The position numbers were made by a program, and so were the translations under genes. This document shows, piece by piece, positions 37,698-48,322 of a stretch of 64,000 bases of DNA (position 1 is the first letter of the stretch; each line of letters begins with the position of its first letter). The stretch covers positions 675,264 through 739,263 of the forward strand of contig NZ_JAHYCA010000003.1 in NCBI RefSeq assembly GCF_019430905.1, read 5' to 3'. Source of the DNA: Billgrantia antri. Its GTDB lineage: Bacteria > Pseudomonadota > Gammaproteobacteria > Pseudomonadales > Halomonadaceae. The notes under the pieces are model-generated. The model had not been told where the DNA came from and made no database searches. It saw only the letters and a program-made list of their open reading frames with translations.

Positions 37698-39289
37698 CAG
37701 AACTCCACATTCAAGCGGTTGATTTCGTCCGGCTGACCGATACTGTAGCCGCTGTCACGTTCGCTGCACTGATGGGCGAAGCCGCGTTCGCTACGAAAGG
37801 CAGCATGGACCCGGTAGAGCGGCTGGCCCTGTACGACCCGGTCGCCGATCTGTGCCAGTAGATCGACGCCGGCCCCCTTGGCCTTGGGCGCCCCGGCCAG
37901 ACGGGCAATTCGTGCCAGCCGAAGATTGTCGATGGCAGTGACGACCCCTCCCCGAGGTGCCAGCACCTCGAACCGATGCGGCGCCAGTTCGGGGTTGTCG
38001 AGGTCGAAAGGCTTCTCCCCCTGAGCCCGAATGATGGCCTGCATCTTCTCCAGGGCCCGGCCGGAGTCCAGGATGTCACGGGCAATACCGAAGCCATCCC
38101 CGCCGCGAATGTCGGGGTCGAACTCCAGCATCCGCCCCGCCAGGCGCAATGACTTCTGACGCAGGTCCATGGGCGCCTCGGGGTGGTTGGTGAGCACTCG
38201 CATCACGTCACGCGCTTCCAGTACTGGGCCGATACCCCGACCGACGGGTTGGCTGCCATCGGTGATCACCACGTCTAGCACCAGCCCCATGCGACCGGCC
38301 ACGAACTCGAACAGTTTGCGCAAGCGGCGGGCTTCCGGCATGGAACGCACCTTGGCATGCGGTCCGATGGGAATGTCGAGCAACAGGTGCGTCGAGCCGG
38401 CTGCGACCTTCTTCGACAGAATGGAGGCGACCATCTGCCCCGGCGAATCGATGGAGAGCGGCCGCTCCACCGAGATCAACACGTCATCGGCCGGTGATAG
38501 TTCACTGGTGCCGCCCCAGGCCACGCAGCCACGGTGAGTACGCACCAACTCACCCAATTCATCGAAGGGTACCTCGACCTTGGCCAGCACCTCCATGGTA
38601 TCGGCAGTGCCCGAAGGTGAAGTGATCGCGCGCGACGAGGTCTTGGGACATAGCAGACCGTGTGCCGCCACGATGGGCACCACCAGCATGGAGGTACGAT
38701 TGCCGGGTATCCCGCCGATGCAGTGCTTGTCGACCACGGGATGTTCGTGCCAATCGAGCCGTCGCCCCACCTGCCCCATGGCATCGCTGAGGTAGAAGAT
38801 CTCTTCTCGGTCGAGCTCGCCGAGCTCGCAGGCCATGACGAAAGCCGTCAGTTCGATCTTCGAATAGCGCAGTTCGGCGATGTCCTGGATGATCTCGCGG
38901 AAGTCCCTGCGCGACAGACGCTCACCAGCGATCTTGCGATGCAGAGCCGGAATCGATGCGGGCGGCTCCGCCTGCGACACGCTGACGGCGTGCCCCTCTT
39001 CGACACCCAACAGCGAGAAGGCATCCTCCGAGAGACCCAGCTGGGTGTGGCCGACGATGGCAACGTCATCGACCACATTCAGTGACGCCAGAATGCGCCG
39101 GCCATTGGCACGGACTTCCACCTTCGACAGCGCCTGGAAGCCCTCGGCGCGATACAGGTCGCACTCGCGGTGCAGGTAGGCGACGTTTTCACGGTACGTG
39201 TCGATGGCCACGCGACACAGCGCGAGGGGCAACCCGGCGTCATCCATGGGCGGGGCACTGCTCGTTGATGGCGGCTGAACTCGGCTCAT
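37697..39289 (-). CDS. AMP phosphorylase/thymidine phosphorylase family type 2
   Basis: A 530-residue member of the pyrimidine-nucleoside/AMP phosphorylase family, long (type 2) form with an extra N-terminal domain of about 100 residues. The central motif [20 protein letters not shown], with PGNRT rather than the VGD of true thymidine phosphorylases, is that of archaeal AMP phosphorylase. That enzyme turns AMP plus phosphate into adenine and ribose 1,5-bisphosphate. [20 protein letters not shown] and [15 protein letters not shown] are also diagnostic. GGAAG lies upstream of the chosen ATG. Together with the PRPP-synthase homologue it suggests a nucleotide salvage or breakdown route. Confidence 0.83.
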   Translation of the reverse strand: MSRVQPPSTSSAPPMDDAGLPLALCRVAIDTYRENVAYLHRECDLYRAEGFQALSKVEVRANGRRILASLNVVDDVAIVGHTQLGLSEDAFSLLGVEEGHAVSVSQAEPPASIPALHRKIAGERLSRRDFREIIQDIAELRYSKIELTAFVMACELGELDREEIFYLSDAMGQVGRRLDWHEHPVVDKHCIGGIPGNRTSMLVVPIVAAHGLLCPKTSSRAITSPSGTADTMEVLAKVEVPFDELGELVRTHRGCVAWGGTSELSPADDVLISVERPLSIDSPGQMVASILSKKVAAGSTHLLLDIPIGPHAKVRSMPEARRLRKLFEFVAGRMGLVLDVVITDGSQPVGRGIGPVLEARDVMRVLTNHPEAPMDLRQKSLRLAGRMLEFDPDIRGGDGFGIARDILDSGRALEKMQAIIRAQGEKPFDLDNPELAPHRFEVLAPRGGVVTAIDNLRLARIARLAGAPKAKGAGVDLLAQIGDRVVQGQPLYRVHAAFRSERGFAHQCSERDSGYSIGQPDEINRLNVEF

Positions 39290-39499
39290 ACGGCGGATAT
39301 CTTCCACGAGGACGGTTGACTTCAGTCTGCCGCATTTCCACCGTGCTGGGCAGCACAATGACGCCCGTCATGACCTGCAGCAAGCTTGTCGCAGGCGAGC
39401 CATGGAGCCCGTCGCGCCCCTCGGCAGCAGGAGAGGCACACACGCCGTCCATCTTGCCGCTATGCTCCGAGAAACGAGACTGAATCGACAGGAGGCAGC

Positions 39500-40444
39500 A
39501 TGAAATTCGCCATCATGGGTAGCGGCGGTGTCGGTGGCTACTTCGGCGCCCGCCTGGCCGAAGCGGGTGAAGAGGTCACGTTCATTGCCCGCGGGGAACA
39601 CCTCGCCGCCATGCTGAACCAGGGGCTGCACGTGCGCAGCATCAAGGGAGACGTGACGCTACCCCGGGTCCAGGCCACGGACGACCCCGCCGGCGTCGGC
39701 GAGGTGGATTGCGTCATCGTGGCCGTCAAGGCGTGGCAGGTGCGCGAGGCGGCTGAATCGATCCGGCCCCTGGTCGGACCCGACACCCTGGTGCTGCCCC
39801 TGGAGAACGGCGTCGAAGCCGCCGATATTCTGGCCGAGGTTTTGGGTGATGCACCAGTTCTCGACGGCTTGTGCGGCATCCTGGCCTGGCGGGAAGCGCC
39901 AGGCAGGATACGTCATGCCGGCGTGGATCCTTTCGTGCGCTTTGGCGAACGAGACAATCACAGCAGTGCCAGGACCGCACGACTCAAGGCCGCCTTCGAC
40001 AAGGCGCGTGGCGTCAGCGCCGAGATTCCCGACGATATTCGCGTCGCCCAATGGAGCAAATTTCTTTTCATCTGCGCCATGAGCGGAATCGGCAGCATTA
40101 GCAGGGCACCCATCGGCGTCACGCGTCAGGTGCCGGAGACGCGCAGCCTAATTCAAGCCATGCTCGAGGAGATCGACCAGGTGGCCCGCGGCCATGGTGT
40201 CGTTTTTCCCTCCGATGCCGTCGCCCGCGCCATGCAGTTCATCGACGCAATACCGGCCGAGAGCACCTCTTCCATGCAGCGCAACATCCTCGCCGGCGAA
40301 CCTTCCGAGCTGGAGTCTCAGAATGGCGCCGTGGTGCGTCTGGGGCGCTCGGTTGGCGTGGAGACGCCGGTGCACGCCTTGATCTATGCCGCCCTGCTGC
40401 CTCAGGAACTGGCGGCCCGCGGCGAGATACCGGCGATGAGATGA
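39500..40444 (+). CDS. Ketopantoate reductase family protein
   Basis: A 314-residue ApbA/PanE family reductase. NADPH-binding GSGGVGGYFGARLAEAG is at residues 7-23, followed by KAWQ (conserved Lys) near residue 75, PLENGVEAADIL, and the C-terminal helical domain with KFLFICAMSGIGSISRAPIG containing the catalytic-type Lys. PanE makes pantoate for CoA synthesis, but the family has many paralogues, so the substrate is open. A strong CAGGAGGCAGC ribosome site precedes the ATG. Upstream lies the divergent phosphorylase gene. Confidence 0.82.
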   Translation: MKFAIMGSGGVGGYFGARLAEAGEEVTFIARGEHLAAMLNQGLHVRSIKGDVTLPRVQATDDPAGVGEVDCVIVAVKAWQVREAAESIRPLVGPDTLVLPLENGVEAADILAEVLGDAPVLDGLCGILAWREAPGRIRHAGVDPFVRFGERDNHSSARTARLKAAFDKARGVSAEIPDDIRVAQWSKFLFICAMSGIGSISRAPIGVTRQVPETRSLIQAMLEEIDQVARGHGVVFPSDAVARAMQFIDAIPAESTSSMQRNILAGEPSELESQNGAVVRLGRSVGVETPVHALIYAALLPQELAARGEIPAMR

Positions 40445-40537
40445 CCCCGCCTACTTGCAAGGAACACGATGGTTTGGCTCGGTTTGGAGTATTCTGATAG
40501 ACAAAGACCTGACGCGCCTCACCCCTGGAGCACCGCC

Positions 40538-41305
40538 ATGAATGACGCCTCGTACAACGCCCCGGGCCAGCAATGGAACGCCGCTGCCTATGCGCACAAC
40601 GCCGATTTCGTCGCCGAGCTGGGCGATACGGTGGCCAGACTGCTCGCCCCTCGCCCCGGGGAGCGCATACTCGACCTGGGATGCGGCGACGGCACTCTCA
40701 CCGAGCGGCTGGCGAAATCCGGGGCAACCGTAGTCGGCGTGGACGCTTCACACGACATGATCGAGGCAGCCCGGTCCCGCGGGCTCGATGCCCGCGTTCT
40801 GGACGCGCATCACCTGCCCTTCGAGCGCGAATTCGATGCGGTGTTCAGTAATGCCGCCCTGCACTGGATGCTGAATCACGAATCCGTCGTGGCAGGCATC
40901 TATCGCGCCCTCAAGCCGGGCGGGCGCTTCGTCGCTGAATTTGGCGGACACGGCAACGTGGCGGCAATCTGCACCGCCATATTGGCGGCACTCCAGGCGC
41001 GAGGCATCAGCGGCAAAGCCCGCTTCCCCTGGTTCTTCCCCACTCCGGAAGAGTACCGGGAATCCCTGGAGGCGGCGGGGTTCAAAGTCGATGCCATCGA
41101 GCTGATACCACGTCCGACAAGCCTGCCGACCGGGATAGCCGGCTGGCTCGCCACCTTCGCCAACCCTTTCCTGTACGGTCTCGACGAAGACCTTCGCGAG
41201 GCGATACTGGCCGATGCTGAGTCGCTGTTGGCACCGAGCCTGCGCGACGGCTACGGCAACTGGACGGCCGACTATGTACGCCTGCGGGTGCAGGCACGGC
41301 GCTGA
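40538..41305 (+). CDS. Class I SAM-dependent methyltransferase
   Basis: A 255-residue methyltransferase. Motif I is ILDLGCGDGTLTERLAKSGA (about residues 45-64), motif II VVGVDASHDMIEAARSRGLD, then FDAVFSNAALHWM and ALKPGGRFVAEFGGHGN. The layout resembles trans-aconitate methyltransferase and related small-molecule enzymes (N terminus WNAAAYAHNADFVAELG), but the substrate cannot be assigned. GGAG lies seven bases before the ATG. It is 93 bases downstream of the panE-like gene and may be cotranscribed. Confidence 0.85.
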   Translation: MNDASYNAPGQQWNAAAYAHNADFVAELGDTVARLLAPRPGERILDLGCGDGTLTERLAKSGATVVGVDASHDMIEAARSRGLDARVLDAHHLPFEREFDAVFSNAALHWMLNHESVVAGIYRALKPGGRFVAEFGGHGNVAAICTAILAALQARGISGKARFPWFFPTPEEYRESLEAAGFKVDAIELIPRPTSLPTGIAGWLATFANPFLYGLDEDLREAILADAESLLAPSLRDGYGNWTADYVRLRVQARR

Positions 41306-41394
41306 AGCGTCAGACCCCGAAGCAGCAGGCGCTGACGCAACTCACCGGCAGGTGCACCAAGCGAGCAAGCCCAGATGCATCGCCTGCCGGCCTC

Positions 41395-42306
41395 TCACCC
41401 AATCGGCTCGAGCGGATTCCAGTCCGTACGGTTGGCCAAAAACTCGGGGCGCGGGCGATTTCCACAGAAGGGATTCAGCAACCCGTTGTCGACACTGTTG
41501 TAAACGAAGAAAAGGTTACTGCGCGGCCAGCACGACATATTGGTATTGGAGCCGTGCATGGTATTGCATTCGAACATCACCAGGGTGCCTGCAGGCCCCT
41601 TGGGTGCCTCGATTTCTCCTTTCAGCATCAGCTCGCGCAGGCTGGCATTGTCGGGTACCCCGACATCCTGACTCTTGAGGGATTCCTTGTAGTTGTCGGT
41701 CGGAGTACGTCCCACGCAGGGCACGAAATACTGGTGCGAGCCGGGGATCAGCATCAGCGGGCCGTTGTACTCGCCGTTGTCGGTCAGCACGATCGAACAG
41801 CTCAGCGAACGCATGCGGGGCATGCCGTCCTCGCTGTGCCAGGTCTCGAAGTCGGAATGCCAGTCGAAGCCCTTGCCCTTGAAGCCCGGCTTGTAGTTGA
41901 TACGCGATTGGTGGATGTACACTCCCCCACCGAGAAGCTGCTCGACCATGGCCAAAAGCCGCGGATCGCGCGTCAAGCGACTGAAGCGTTCGGAGATCTC
42001 GTGGATACCGAAGATGGAGCGAATCTCCTCACGCCCCGGCTCCAGGATGGTGCCCTCCGACAGCTTGAGGTCCTCGTCCTCTTCGTACTCACGCAATTCC
42101 CGAATGAAGGCCTCCATCTCTTCCCGGTCGAAGAAACCTTCGAACGACAGAAACCCTTTCTCCTCGTATTCGCGAACCTGGTCCTCGCTCAGTGGTCCAT
42201 CGGCACGCTCTGCCCCCTCTGAATACACCACGGGGTCGATACGCTCGAACATGCCGAGCTTGCGTTCCAGTCGCGTAGGGAACAGATCCTGTACATCATG
42301 TTTCAT
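41395..42306 (-). CDS. ectD: Ectoine hydroxylase
   Basis: Fe(II)/2-oxoglutarate dioxygenase of 303 residues that converts ectoine to 5-hydroxyectoine in the cytoplasm. The signature FDWHSDFETWHSEDGMPRMR is complete; iron ligands are His150, Asp152 and His251 (TMHGSNTN). NGPLMLIPGSHQYFVPCVGR is also typical. The start MKHDVQDLFP is preceded by AAGGAGGAG. No ectABC genes lie in the window, so ectD stands alone here, as in several Halomonas genomes. Expression is usually osmo- or heat-induced; no specific box is visible. Confidence 0.95.
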   Translation of the reverse strand: MKHDVQDLFPTRLERKLGMFERIDPVVYSEGAERADGPLSEDQVREYEEKGFLSFEGFFDREEMEAFIRELREYEEDEDLKLSEGTILEPGREEIRSIFGIHEISERFSRLTRDPRLLAMVEQLLGGGVYIHQSRINYKPGFKGKGFDWHSDFETWHSEDGMPRMRSLSCSIVLTDNGEYNGPLMLIPGSHQYFVPCVGRTPTDNYKESLKSQDVGVPDNASLRELMLKGEIEAPKGPAGTLVMFECNTMHGSNTNMSCWPRSNLFFVYNSVDNGLLNPFCGNRPRPEFLANRTDWNPLEPIG

Positions 42307-42467
42307 CGCATGCTCCTCCTTGAATCCAAGCGAAACGCCAGTCATCCAACTGGTAGTAACCCAACTTAGACCTGGAAACCTTTGCATGCAAAACGACTTT
42401 GTATCGGCCTATTGCGCAACGAAAATTAACCGTAATCACCGATTGGAAAAGGCGCTTTCCCCGTCAC

Positions 42468-43181
42468 TCAACCCTCTGATTCACCGGCAGTAGTGAGATC
42501 ATTCTTGCGGTTCCACTGAGTAATCTCGCGGCACAGTCGCCGCCGCTGCCAGGGCGAGGAGAGGCGCTTGGTATCCCAGGTGGCCGGCACCAGGCCGCAG
42601 CCCGGCTGCTCGTTGATGAATTCGAAGCGCCGCTCGGCACCGACCGGCAGATCCTCCGAGCCGTAGACACAGATGAGGCGGACGGTCAAAGCACGGAACA
42701 CGACGTCATTCAGCGGCCGGTATCCCGCCATCTCGATCCCCCCATCGTGGGCCAGGCGCCGAGTCAGGGCACCGAAGCTATCTATATGCACGAAGTCGCC
42801 CGATCCCAATGGCCCCTGGTGCGAACCGTCGCGCACGATGGGCGATGGATTCGTTGTGGCTGCCGAATCATCCTCCTGCCGATGCTCGTCTCCGTCGCTG
42901 TAGCTCTCCGTGCGATCGGTCACGTCTAGACGAATGACGCCTTGTGAGGTCTCCAGCTCGGCGACGATGTGCTGGATGAAAACCGGCTCGGCGCTCATGT
43001 TGCTGATGATGCACAATGCATCGATGTCCTTTTTTCTGCCGCGGTTGATCAACAGGCGCGGACGACGCTGGCGACGGAAGCCGAAATAGAGCAGCTGGGC
43101 GTAGACCAGCCAGATCAGCAGAGTGCCGATATCGGTCAGCACGGAGATGGTCTCTCCGTGCTGGTTGAGCCAATCGAACAT
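42468..43181 (-). CDS. Hypothetical membrane-anchored protein
   Basis: A 237-residue protein with one N-terminal membrane helix (TDIGTLLIWLVYAQLLYFGF, residues 16-35), followed by a basic stretch (RRQRRPRLLINRGRKKDID) and a soluble cytoplasmic domain with ALCIISNMSAEPVFIQHIVA and FEFINEQPGCGLVPATWDTK. I recognise no family. Similar small membrane-anchored proteins occur in halophilic gammaproteobacteria, but I cannot name them. GGAGG precedes the ATG. It lies between ectD and the PEBP gene on the same strand, with gaps of 161 and 40 bases. Confidence 0.65.
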   Translation of the reverse strand: MFDWLNQHGETISVLTDIGTLLIWLVYAQLLYFGFRRQRRPRLLINRGRKKDIDALCIISNMSAEPVFIQHIVAELETSQGVIRLDVTDRTESYSDGDEHRQEDDSAATTNPSPIVRDGSHQGPLGSGDFVHIDSFGALTRRLAHDGGIEMAGYRPLNDVVFRALTVRLICVYGSEDLPVGAERRFEFINEQPGCGLVPATWDTKRLSSPWQRRRLCREITQWNRKNDLTTAGESEG

Positions 43182-43221
43182 CGCAATCCTCCGTGACTGC
43201 CATGAACGCTATGCCACCATG

Positions 43222-43698
43222 TCAGCCACGACGGTACGTGCCGATCAGCCGGTTCATGCCGAGCAGATGGGGTTCGAGCTGCTTGAGCATTTCCCCGAGC
43301 CCGAGTCCCTCGGGTAGATCGGTCGGCTTGTCGAGCGCCAGCACCCAAAAATAGTAGTGATGCACACCGTGTCCCTCAGGCGGCATCGGCCCCCCGTAGC
43401 CCAGCTTGCCGAAATCGTTCTTGCCGCTCTTGCCGTCGCTGCTGCCTTCGGCCAGAGTCGTGGTGGATGCAGGCAGGTTGTAGAGCAGCCAATGCACGAA
43501 GCCATAGCTGCCGTGCTGAACCAGGGGGGCATCGGGGTCGTGGCAGATGATGGCATAGCCCTTGGTTCCCTCGGGAGCCCCGCTCCAGCTCAGTGCCGGT
43601 GAGATGTCTTCGCCCTCGCCGGTATGTCGGGTAGGGATGCTCCCATGCGCCTGAAAGGCGGAACTCTCCAGTTGCATGTTCGAAAGTGCAAAGGCCAT
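43222..43698 (-). CDS. YbhB/YbcL-family PEBP protein
   Basis: A 158-residue phosphatidylethanolamine-binding-protein fold protein. Family motifs are GEDISPALSWSGAPEGTKGY (about residues 29-48), CHDPDAPLVQHGSYGFVHWL, YGGPMPPEGHGVHHYYFWVL and a conserved ligand-site His pair. Bacterial members are soluble, have no signal peptide here, and are of unknown ligand. AGGAGG lies about ten bases before the ATG. It is divergent from the flavodoxin-like gene at 43775. Confidence 0.9.
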   Translation of the reverse strand: MAFALSNMQLESSAFQAHGSIPTRHTGEGEDISPALSWSGAPEGTKGYAIICHDPDAPLVQHGSYGFVHWLLYNLPASTTTLAEGSSDGKSGKNDFGKLGYGGPMPPEGHGVHHYYFWVLALDKPTDLPEGLGLGEMLKQLEPHLLGMNRLIGTYRRG

Positions 43699-43774
43699 GG
43701 CCTGGATTCCTCCTGTCTGTTGAAAACCGGAAGGTGCCGAAACAGCGTCGGAAAAAGCCTGTAGACTGTCAAAC

Positions 43775-44236
43775 ATGAAACAATTGCTGATCGTGGCCCA
43801 TGCGCCTTCACTCAATACCCGAGCGCTACGAGACGCCGCGACGCGCGGTGCCAGGCATGCCGATATCGAGGCGGTCGAGGTCGTGGTCAAGGCTCCTCTG
43901 GAAGCCGGCCCCGAGGACATTCGGGCAAGCGACGCCATCCTGCTCGGGACCACCGAGAACCTCGGCTACATGAGCGGTGCGCTCAAGGATTTTTTCGATC
44001 GCAGCTACTACGCGGTACTGGAGGAGAAGCAGGGGCTGCCCTGCGCGCTTTACGTCCGCGCCGGCCATGACGGTACGGGTACGTGCCGGGCGGTGGAGAG
44101 CATCGTCACCGGGCTGCGCTGGCGTTGGGTACAGGAGCCGCTGATCCTGCGTGGGGAGTGGCAGGATAGGTTCGTAACTCAAGTGGAGGAGCTAGGCCTA
44201 TACCTGGCGGCCGGGCTCGAGGCGGGCGTGCTCTAG
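43775..44236 (+). CDS. Flavodoxin-like NAD(P)H reductase family protein
   Basis: A 153-residue flavodoxin-fold protein. The FMN phosphate loop is LLIVAHAPSLNTRAL (residues 4-18), followed by ASDAILLGTTENLGYMSGAL and FFDRSYYAVLEEKQGLPCAL, a WrbA/NADPH-dependent FMN-reductase-like pattern. The likely role is electron transfer or quinone/FMN reduction in the cytoplasm. The ribosome site is weak. It shares a 76-base divergent region with the PEBP gene. Substrate unknown. Confidence 0.8.
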   Translation: MKQLLIVAHAPSLNTRALRDAATRGARHADIEAVEVVVKAPLEAGPEDIRASDAILLGTTENLGYMSGALKDFFDRSYYAVLEEKQGLPCALYVRAGHDGTGTCRAVESIVTGLRWRWVQEPLILRGEWQDRFVTQVEELGLYLAAGLEAGVL

Positions 44237-44336
44237 CACCGGCCAGGCTTGGAACATCCGAGAGTTGGAAAAGAGCGGATATCCCTTGCAGGGCTTACCC
44301 GCTGCTTTTCGTTTGGCTACGATTATCGGCCGGGTA

Positions 44337-44522
44337 TCAGTTGCTGCATGATCCGCAGCAGACTCCTGGCTCCCCATGCTTCGCCTTCTTCTTTGCCTCG
44401 GTGCTGACGGTTTCACCTGAGTTGGTGTCCGCAGCCGCCGTTGTTGTCGCTTCAGGCTCAAAAGCCTGGACGGCTTGCTTGTCTTCCGCCTTGTCTTTCT
44501 TGAACAGATTCTTGAGGCCCAT
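44337..44522 (-). CDS. Tiny CCGSCS-motif protein
   Basis: A 61-residue, mostly disordered, Lys/Glu/Ala-rich protein that starts MGLKNLFKKDKAEDKQ and ends GVCCGSCSN. The C-terminal CCGSCS motif names a small family in marine and halophilic gammaproteobacteria whose function is unknown; the clustered cysteines suggest metal or Fe-S binding. GAGGG lies upstream of the ATG. Nothing is cotranscribed with it. The short N-terminal amphipathic helix MGLKNLFKK may touch the membrane (inference). Confidence 0.75.
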   Translation of the reverse strand: MGLKNLFKKDKAEDKQAVQAFEPEATTTAAADTNSGETVSTEAKKKAKHGEPGVCCGSCSN

Positions 44523-44600
44523 GGAGACACCCTCATAATGATTTTAAAAAGATGCATAACAAATGCATCTTATTGTTCGACGATTTGGGCGTCAACGCAT

Positions 44601-44632
44601 AAAACGGCCCCGCCCCTGAAAGGGCGAGGCCG
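44601..44632 (-). terminator. Rho-independent terminator of fadBA
   Basis: CGGCCTCGCCC pairs with GGGCGGGGCCG (one wobble) around a 6-base loop and runs into TTTT on the minus strand, 30 bases after the fadA stop. Confidence 0.85.
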
Positions 44633-44661
44633 CTGGCTATGGCAGGCGCCTGCTTGAGCGC

Positions 44662-45846
<1,185 letters not shown>

Positions 45847-45868
45847 TCACCTCCTGCTCGTGGTGGAT

Positions 45869-48046
45869 TCAGCCTTGGGCCTGGGTGGAATAGAAGCGCT
45901 CGCCAGACTCGGCCATCCGGCGCAGCTTGTCAGTGGGGGCGTAGAGTGGTCCCAGCTCCTCAGCCAGCCCGTCTGCCAGCTTGACGAACTCGGCCACGCC
46001 CATGGCATCGATGTAGCGCAACGCACCACCGCGGAACGGCGGGAAACCGATACCGTAGATCAGCGCCATGTCGGCTTCGGCCGGCGTCTCGACGATGCCG
46101 TCTTCCAGACAGCGCACGGTCTCCAGGCACAACGGCACCATCATGCGGGCGATGATGTCCTCGTCGGAGAACTCCTTCTCCTGCTGGACGACCTGCTTGA
46201 CCAGCGCATGGGCTTGCTCGTCGCTGACCTTTTTCGGCTTGCCCTTCTTGTCTTCCTCGTACGCGTAGAAACCCTTGGCGTTCTTCTGCCCCAGGCGCTC
46301 GTTCTCGACCATCACCTGGATCGCGGACTTGGCGTCGCGCGCCATGCGGTCGGGGAAGCCTTCCGCCATCACTTCGTTGGCGTGCACGGCGGTGTCCATG
46401 CCGACCACGTCGAGCAAGTAGGCGGGACCCATGGGCCAACCGAACTTCTCCATCACCTTGTCGACGCGCTGGAAGTCGGCGCCCTGCTCGACCAGCAGGC
46501 TGAAGCCGCCGAAATAGGGGAAGAGCACGCGATTGACCAGGAAGCCGGGGCAGTCGTTGACCACGATCGGCGTCTTGCCCATGGCGCGGGCGTAGGCCAC
46601 GGTAGCCGCCACGGCAGCGTCGCCGGTCTTCTCGCCGCGAATGACCTCGACCAGCGGCATGCGGTGCACCGGGTTGAAGAAGTGCATGCCGCAGAAGTTC
46701 TCGGGGCGCTTGAGGTTCTGAGCCAGGCGGGTGATCGAGATGGTCGAGGTATTGGAGGTGAGAATCGTGTCCTCGCTCACCAGGCCTTCCACCTCGGTCA
46801 GCACCGCATCCTTGACCTTGGGATTCTCGACCACCGCCTCGACCACCAGGTCGACATGGCCGAAGTCACCGTAGGAGAGCGTGGGACGGATCAGGGTCAG
46901 CTTCTCCGCCATCTGCCCGGTGGAGAGCTTGCCGCGTTCCACCTGCTTAGCGAACAGCTTTCGCGACTCCTTCAGGCCCAGCTCGATGGCCTCCTCCTTG
47001 ATGTCCTTCATCAGGATCGGCGTACCCTTGGAGGCGCTCTGATAGGCAATACCGCCACCCATGATGCCGGCCCCCAGCACTGCCGTCTGCTTGACCGCCT
47101 TGGCCTGCTTCTCGTACTTGCCGGCCTTCTTCTTGACCACCTGGTCGTTGAGGAACAGCCCCACCAGGTTGTAGCAGACATCGGTCATCGCCAACTTGGC
47201 GAAAGCCTTGGCCTCGATGGCCTGGGCACGGGCGCGCTCCTCACCGGCGCCCTTCTGGATCACCTTGATCGCTTCGATCGGTGCGGGGTAGTGCGGCCCG
47301 GCCTTGCCGGCCACATAGCCCTTGGCAGTTTCGAAGGCCATCATCTGCTCGATGGCGTTTAGCTTGAGCGGCCCGGTCTTCTCGGCACGGCGTGCCTGGT
47401 AATCGAGTTCACCGGCGTTGGCTCGCGCGAGGATGTCCAGTGCCGCCGCCTCGAGCTGCTCGTTCGGCACCACGGCATCCACTGCGCCTACCTTGAGAGC
47501 GGCATCGGCACGGTTCTCGCCGCCGCCAGCGATCCACTCCACGGCATTGTCGGAGCCGATCAGGCGTGGCAGGCGCACGCAGCCCCCCCAGCCGGGAAGA
47601 ATGCCGAGCTTGGTCTCAGGCAAGCCGATCTTGGCCTTATCCCCCATGACGCGGAAATCGGTGGTCAGCGTCACCTCGCACCCGCCACCCAGCGCCAGAC
47701 CGTTGATGGCAGTCACCGTGGGGAACGGCAAATCCTCGATGGCATTGAAGATCTCATGCACCTTGAGGTTCATCTCGACCAGGTACGCTTCGCCCTTCTC
47801 GAAGATGCCGTGGAATTCGGTGATGTCGGCCCCGACGATGAAGGCCTCCTTGCCGCTGCCGATCACCAGCCCCTTCAGGCCGTTCTCGGCGCGAATGGCC
47901 TGTACGGCCTCGTCCAGCTCGGCAACGACGGCACTGGACAGCTTGTTGATGGACTCCCCCTTCAGATCGAAGGTGAGCATGGCGATGTCTTCGCCCCCGT
48001 TCCCGGTACCGCGTGCCACCGTGATGGCGTTGCCTTGATAGATCAT
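45869..48046 (-). CDS. fadB: Fatty acid oxidation complex alpha subunit
   Basis: A 725-residue multifunctional protein. The N-terminal enoyl-CoA hydratase/isomerase domain (residues about 1-190) has the oxyanion-hole segments [12 protein letters not shown] and [13 protein letters not shown] with catalytic Glu in [13 protein letters not shown]. The NAD-dependent 3-hydroxyacyl-CoA dehydrogenase domains begin at [16 protein letters not shown] (about 318) and include [15 protein letters not shown]. The [11 protein letters not shown] has GGAG upstream; an in-frame ATG 16 codons earlier lacks one. A PsrA-like box lies 46-59 bases upstream. Confidence 0.96.
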   Translation of the reverse strand: MIYQGNAITVARGTGNGGEDIAMLTFDLKGESINKLSSAVVAELDEAVQAIRAENGLKGLVIGSGKEAFIVGADITEFHGIFEKGEAYLVEMNLKVHEIFNAIEDLPFPTVTAINGLALGGGCEVTLTTDFRVMGDKAKIGLPETKLGILPGWGGCVRLPRLIGSDNAVEWIAGGGENRADAALKVGAVDAVVPNEQLEAAALDILARANAGELDYQARRAEKTGPLKLNAIEQMMAFETAKGYVAGKAGPHYPAPIEAIKVIQKGAGEERARAQAIEAKAFAKLAMTDVCYNLVGLFLNDQVVKKKAGKYEKQAKAVKQTAVLGAGIMGGGIAYQSASKGTPILMKDIKEEAIELGLKESRKLFAKQVERGKLSTGQMAEKLTLIRPTLSYGDFGHVDLVVEAVVENPKVKDAVLTEVEGLVSEDTILTSNTSTISITRLAQNLKRPENFCGMHFFNPVHRMPLVEVIRGEKTGDAAVAATVAYARAMGKTPIVVNDCPGFLVNRVLFPYFGGFSLLVEQGADFQRVDKVMEKFGWPMGPAYLLDVVGMDTAVHANEVMAEGFPDRMARDAKSAIQVMVENERLGQKNAKGFYAYEEDKKGKPKKVSDEQAHALVKQVVQQEKEFSDEDIIARMMVPLCLETVRCLEDGIVETPAEADMALIYGIGFPPFRGGALRYIDAMGVAEFVKLADGLAEELGPLYAPTDKLRRMAESGERFYSTQAQG

Positions 48047-48091
48047 CCACGAATCTCCACACAGAGGTTGACGTTGGAGGAGTGCCAGTTT

Positions 48092-48105
48092 CATACGGCC
48101 GTTTG
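48092..48105 (-). promoter_or_regulatory. PsrA-like operator upstream of fadB
   Basis: The minus strand reads CAAACGGCCGTATG, which fits the pseudomonad PsrA motif (G/C)AAAC-N2-4-GTTT(G/C) with one mismatch. PsrA is a fatty-acid-responsive TetR repressor of fadBA in Pseudomonas. The site is well placed for fadBA control; the regulator gene is not in the window. Confidence 0.5.
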
Positions 48106-48306
48106 ATTACGGAAGCTTGGTGCACTCCGGGCGGCGCGTCAAGCCCCCGAAGACGCTTTGTGCGCATTGGGTGCAGGCACGTCCCGGTCGGGGCGCTGCA
48201 CTAGCGTCCCGTAAGCGAACTGTCTCATCGCCGCCAGCCGGATAAGTACCGAAGTGAATGGGGGACCAGGGCATGGATGCCATTATCGACGCACCGAGGC
48301 ACGGTT

Positions 48307-48322
48307 ACTTGACGAGACAAGT
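48307..48322 (+). promoter_or_regulatory. ACTTG palindrome upstream of slyA
   Basis: ACTTGACGAGACAAGT is a perfect 5-bp inverted repeat with a 6-base spacer, 59-74 bases upstream of slyA. It also contains a TTGACG resembling a -35 box. It could be an operator for SlyA itself or another MarR-type protein. Confidence 0.35.
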
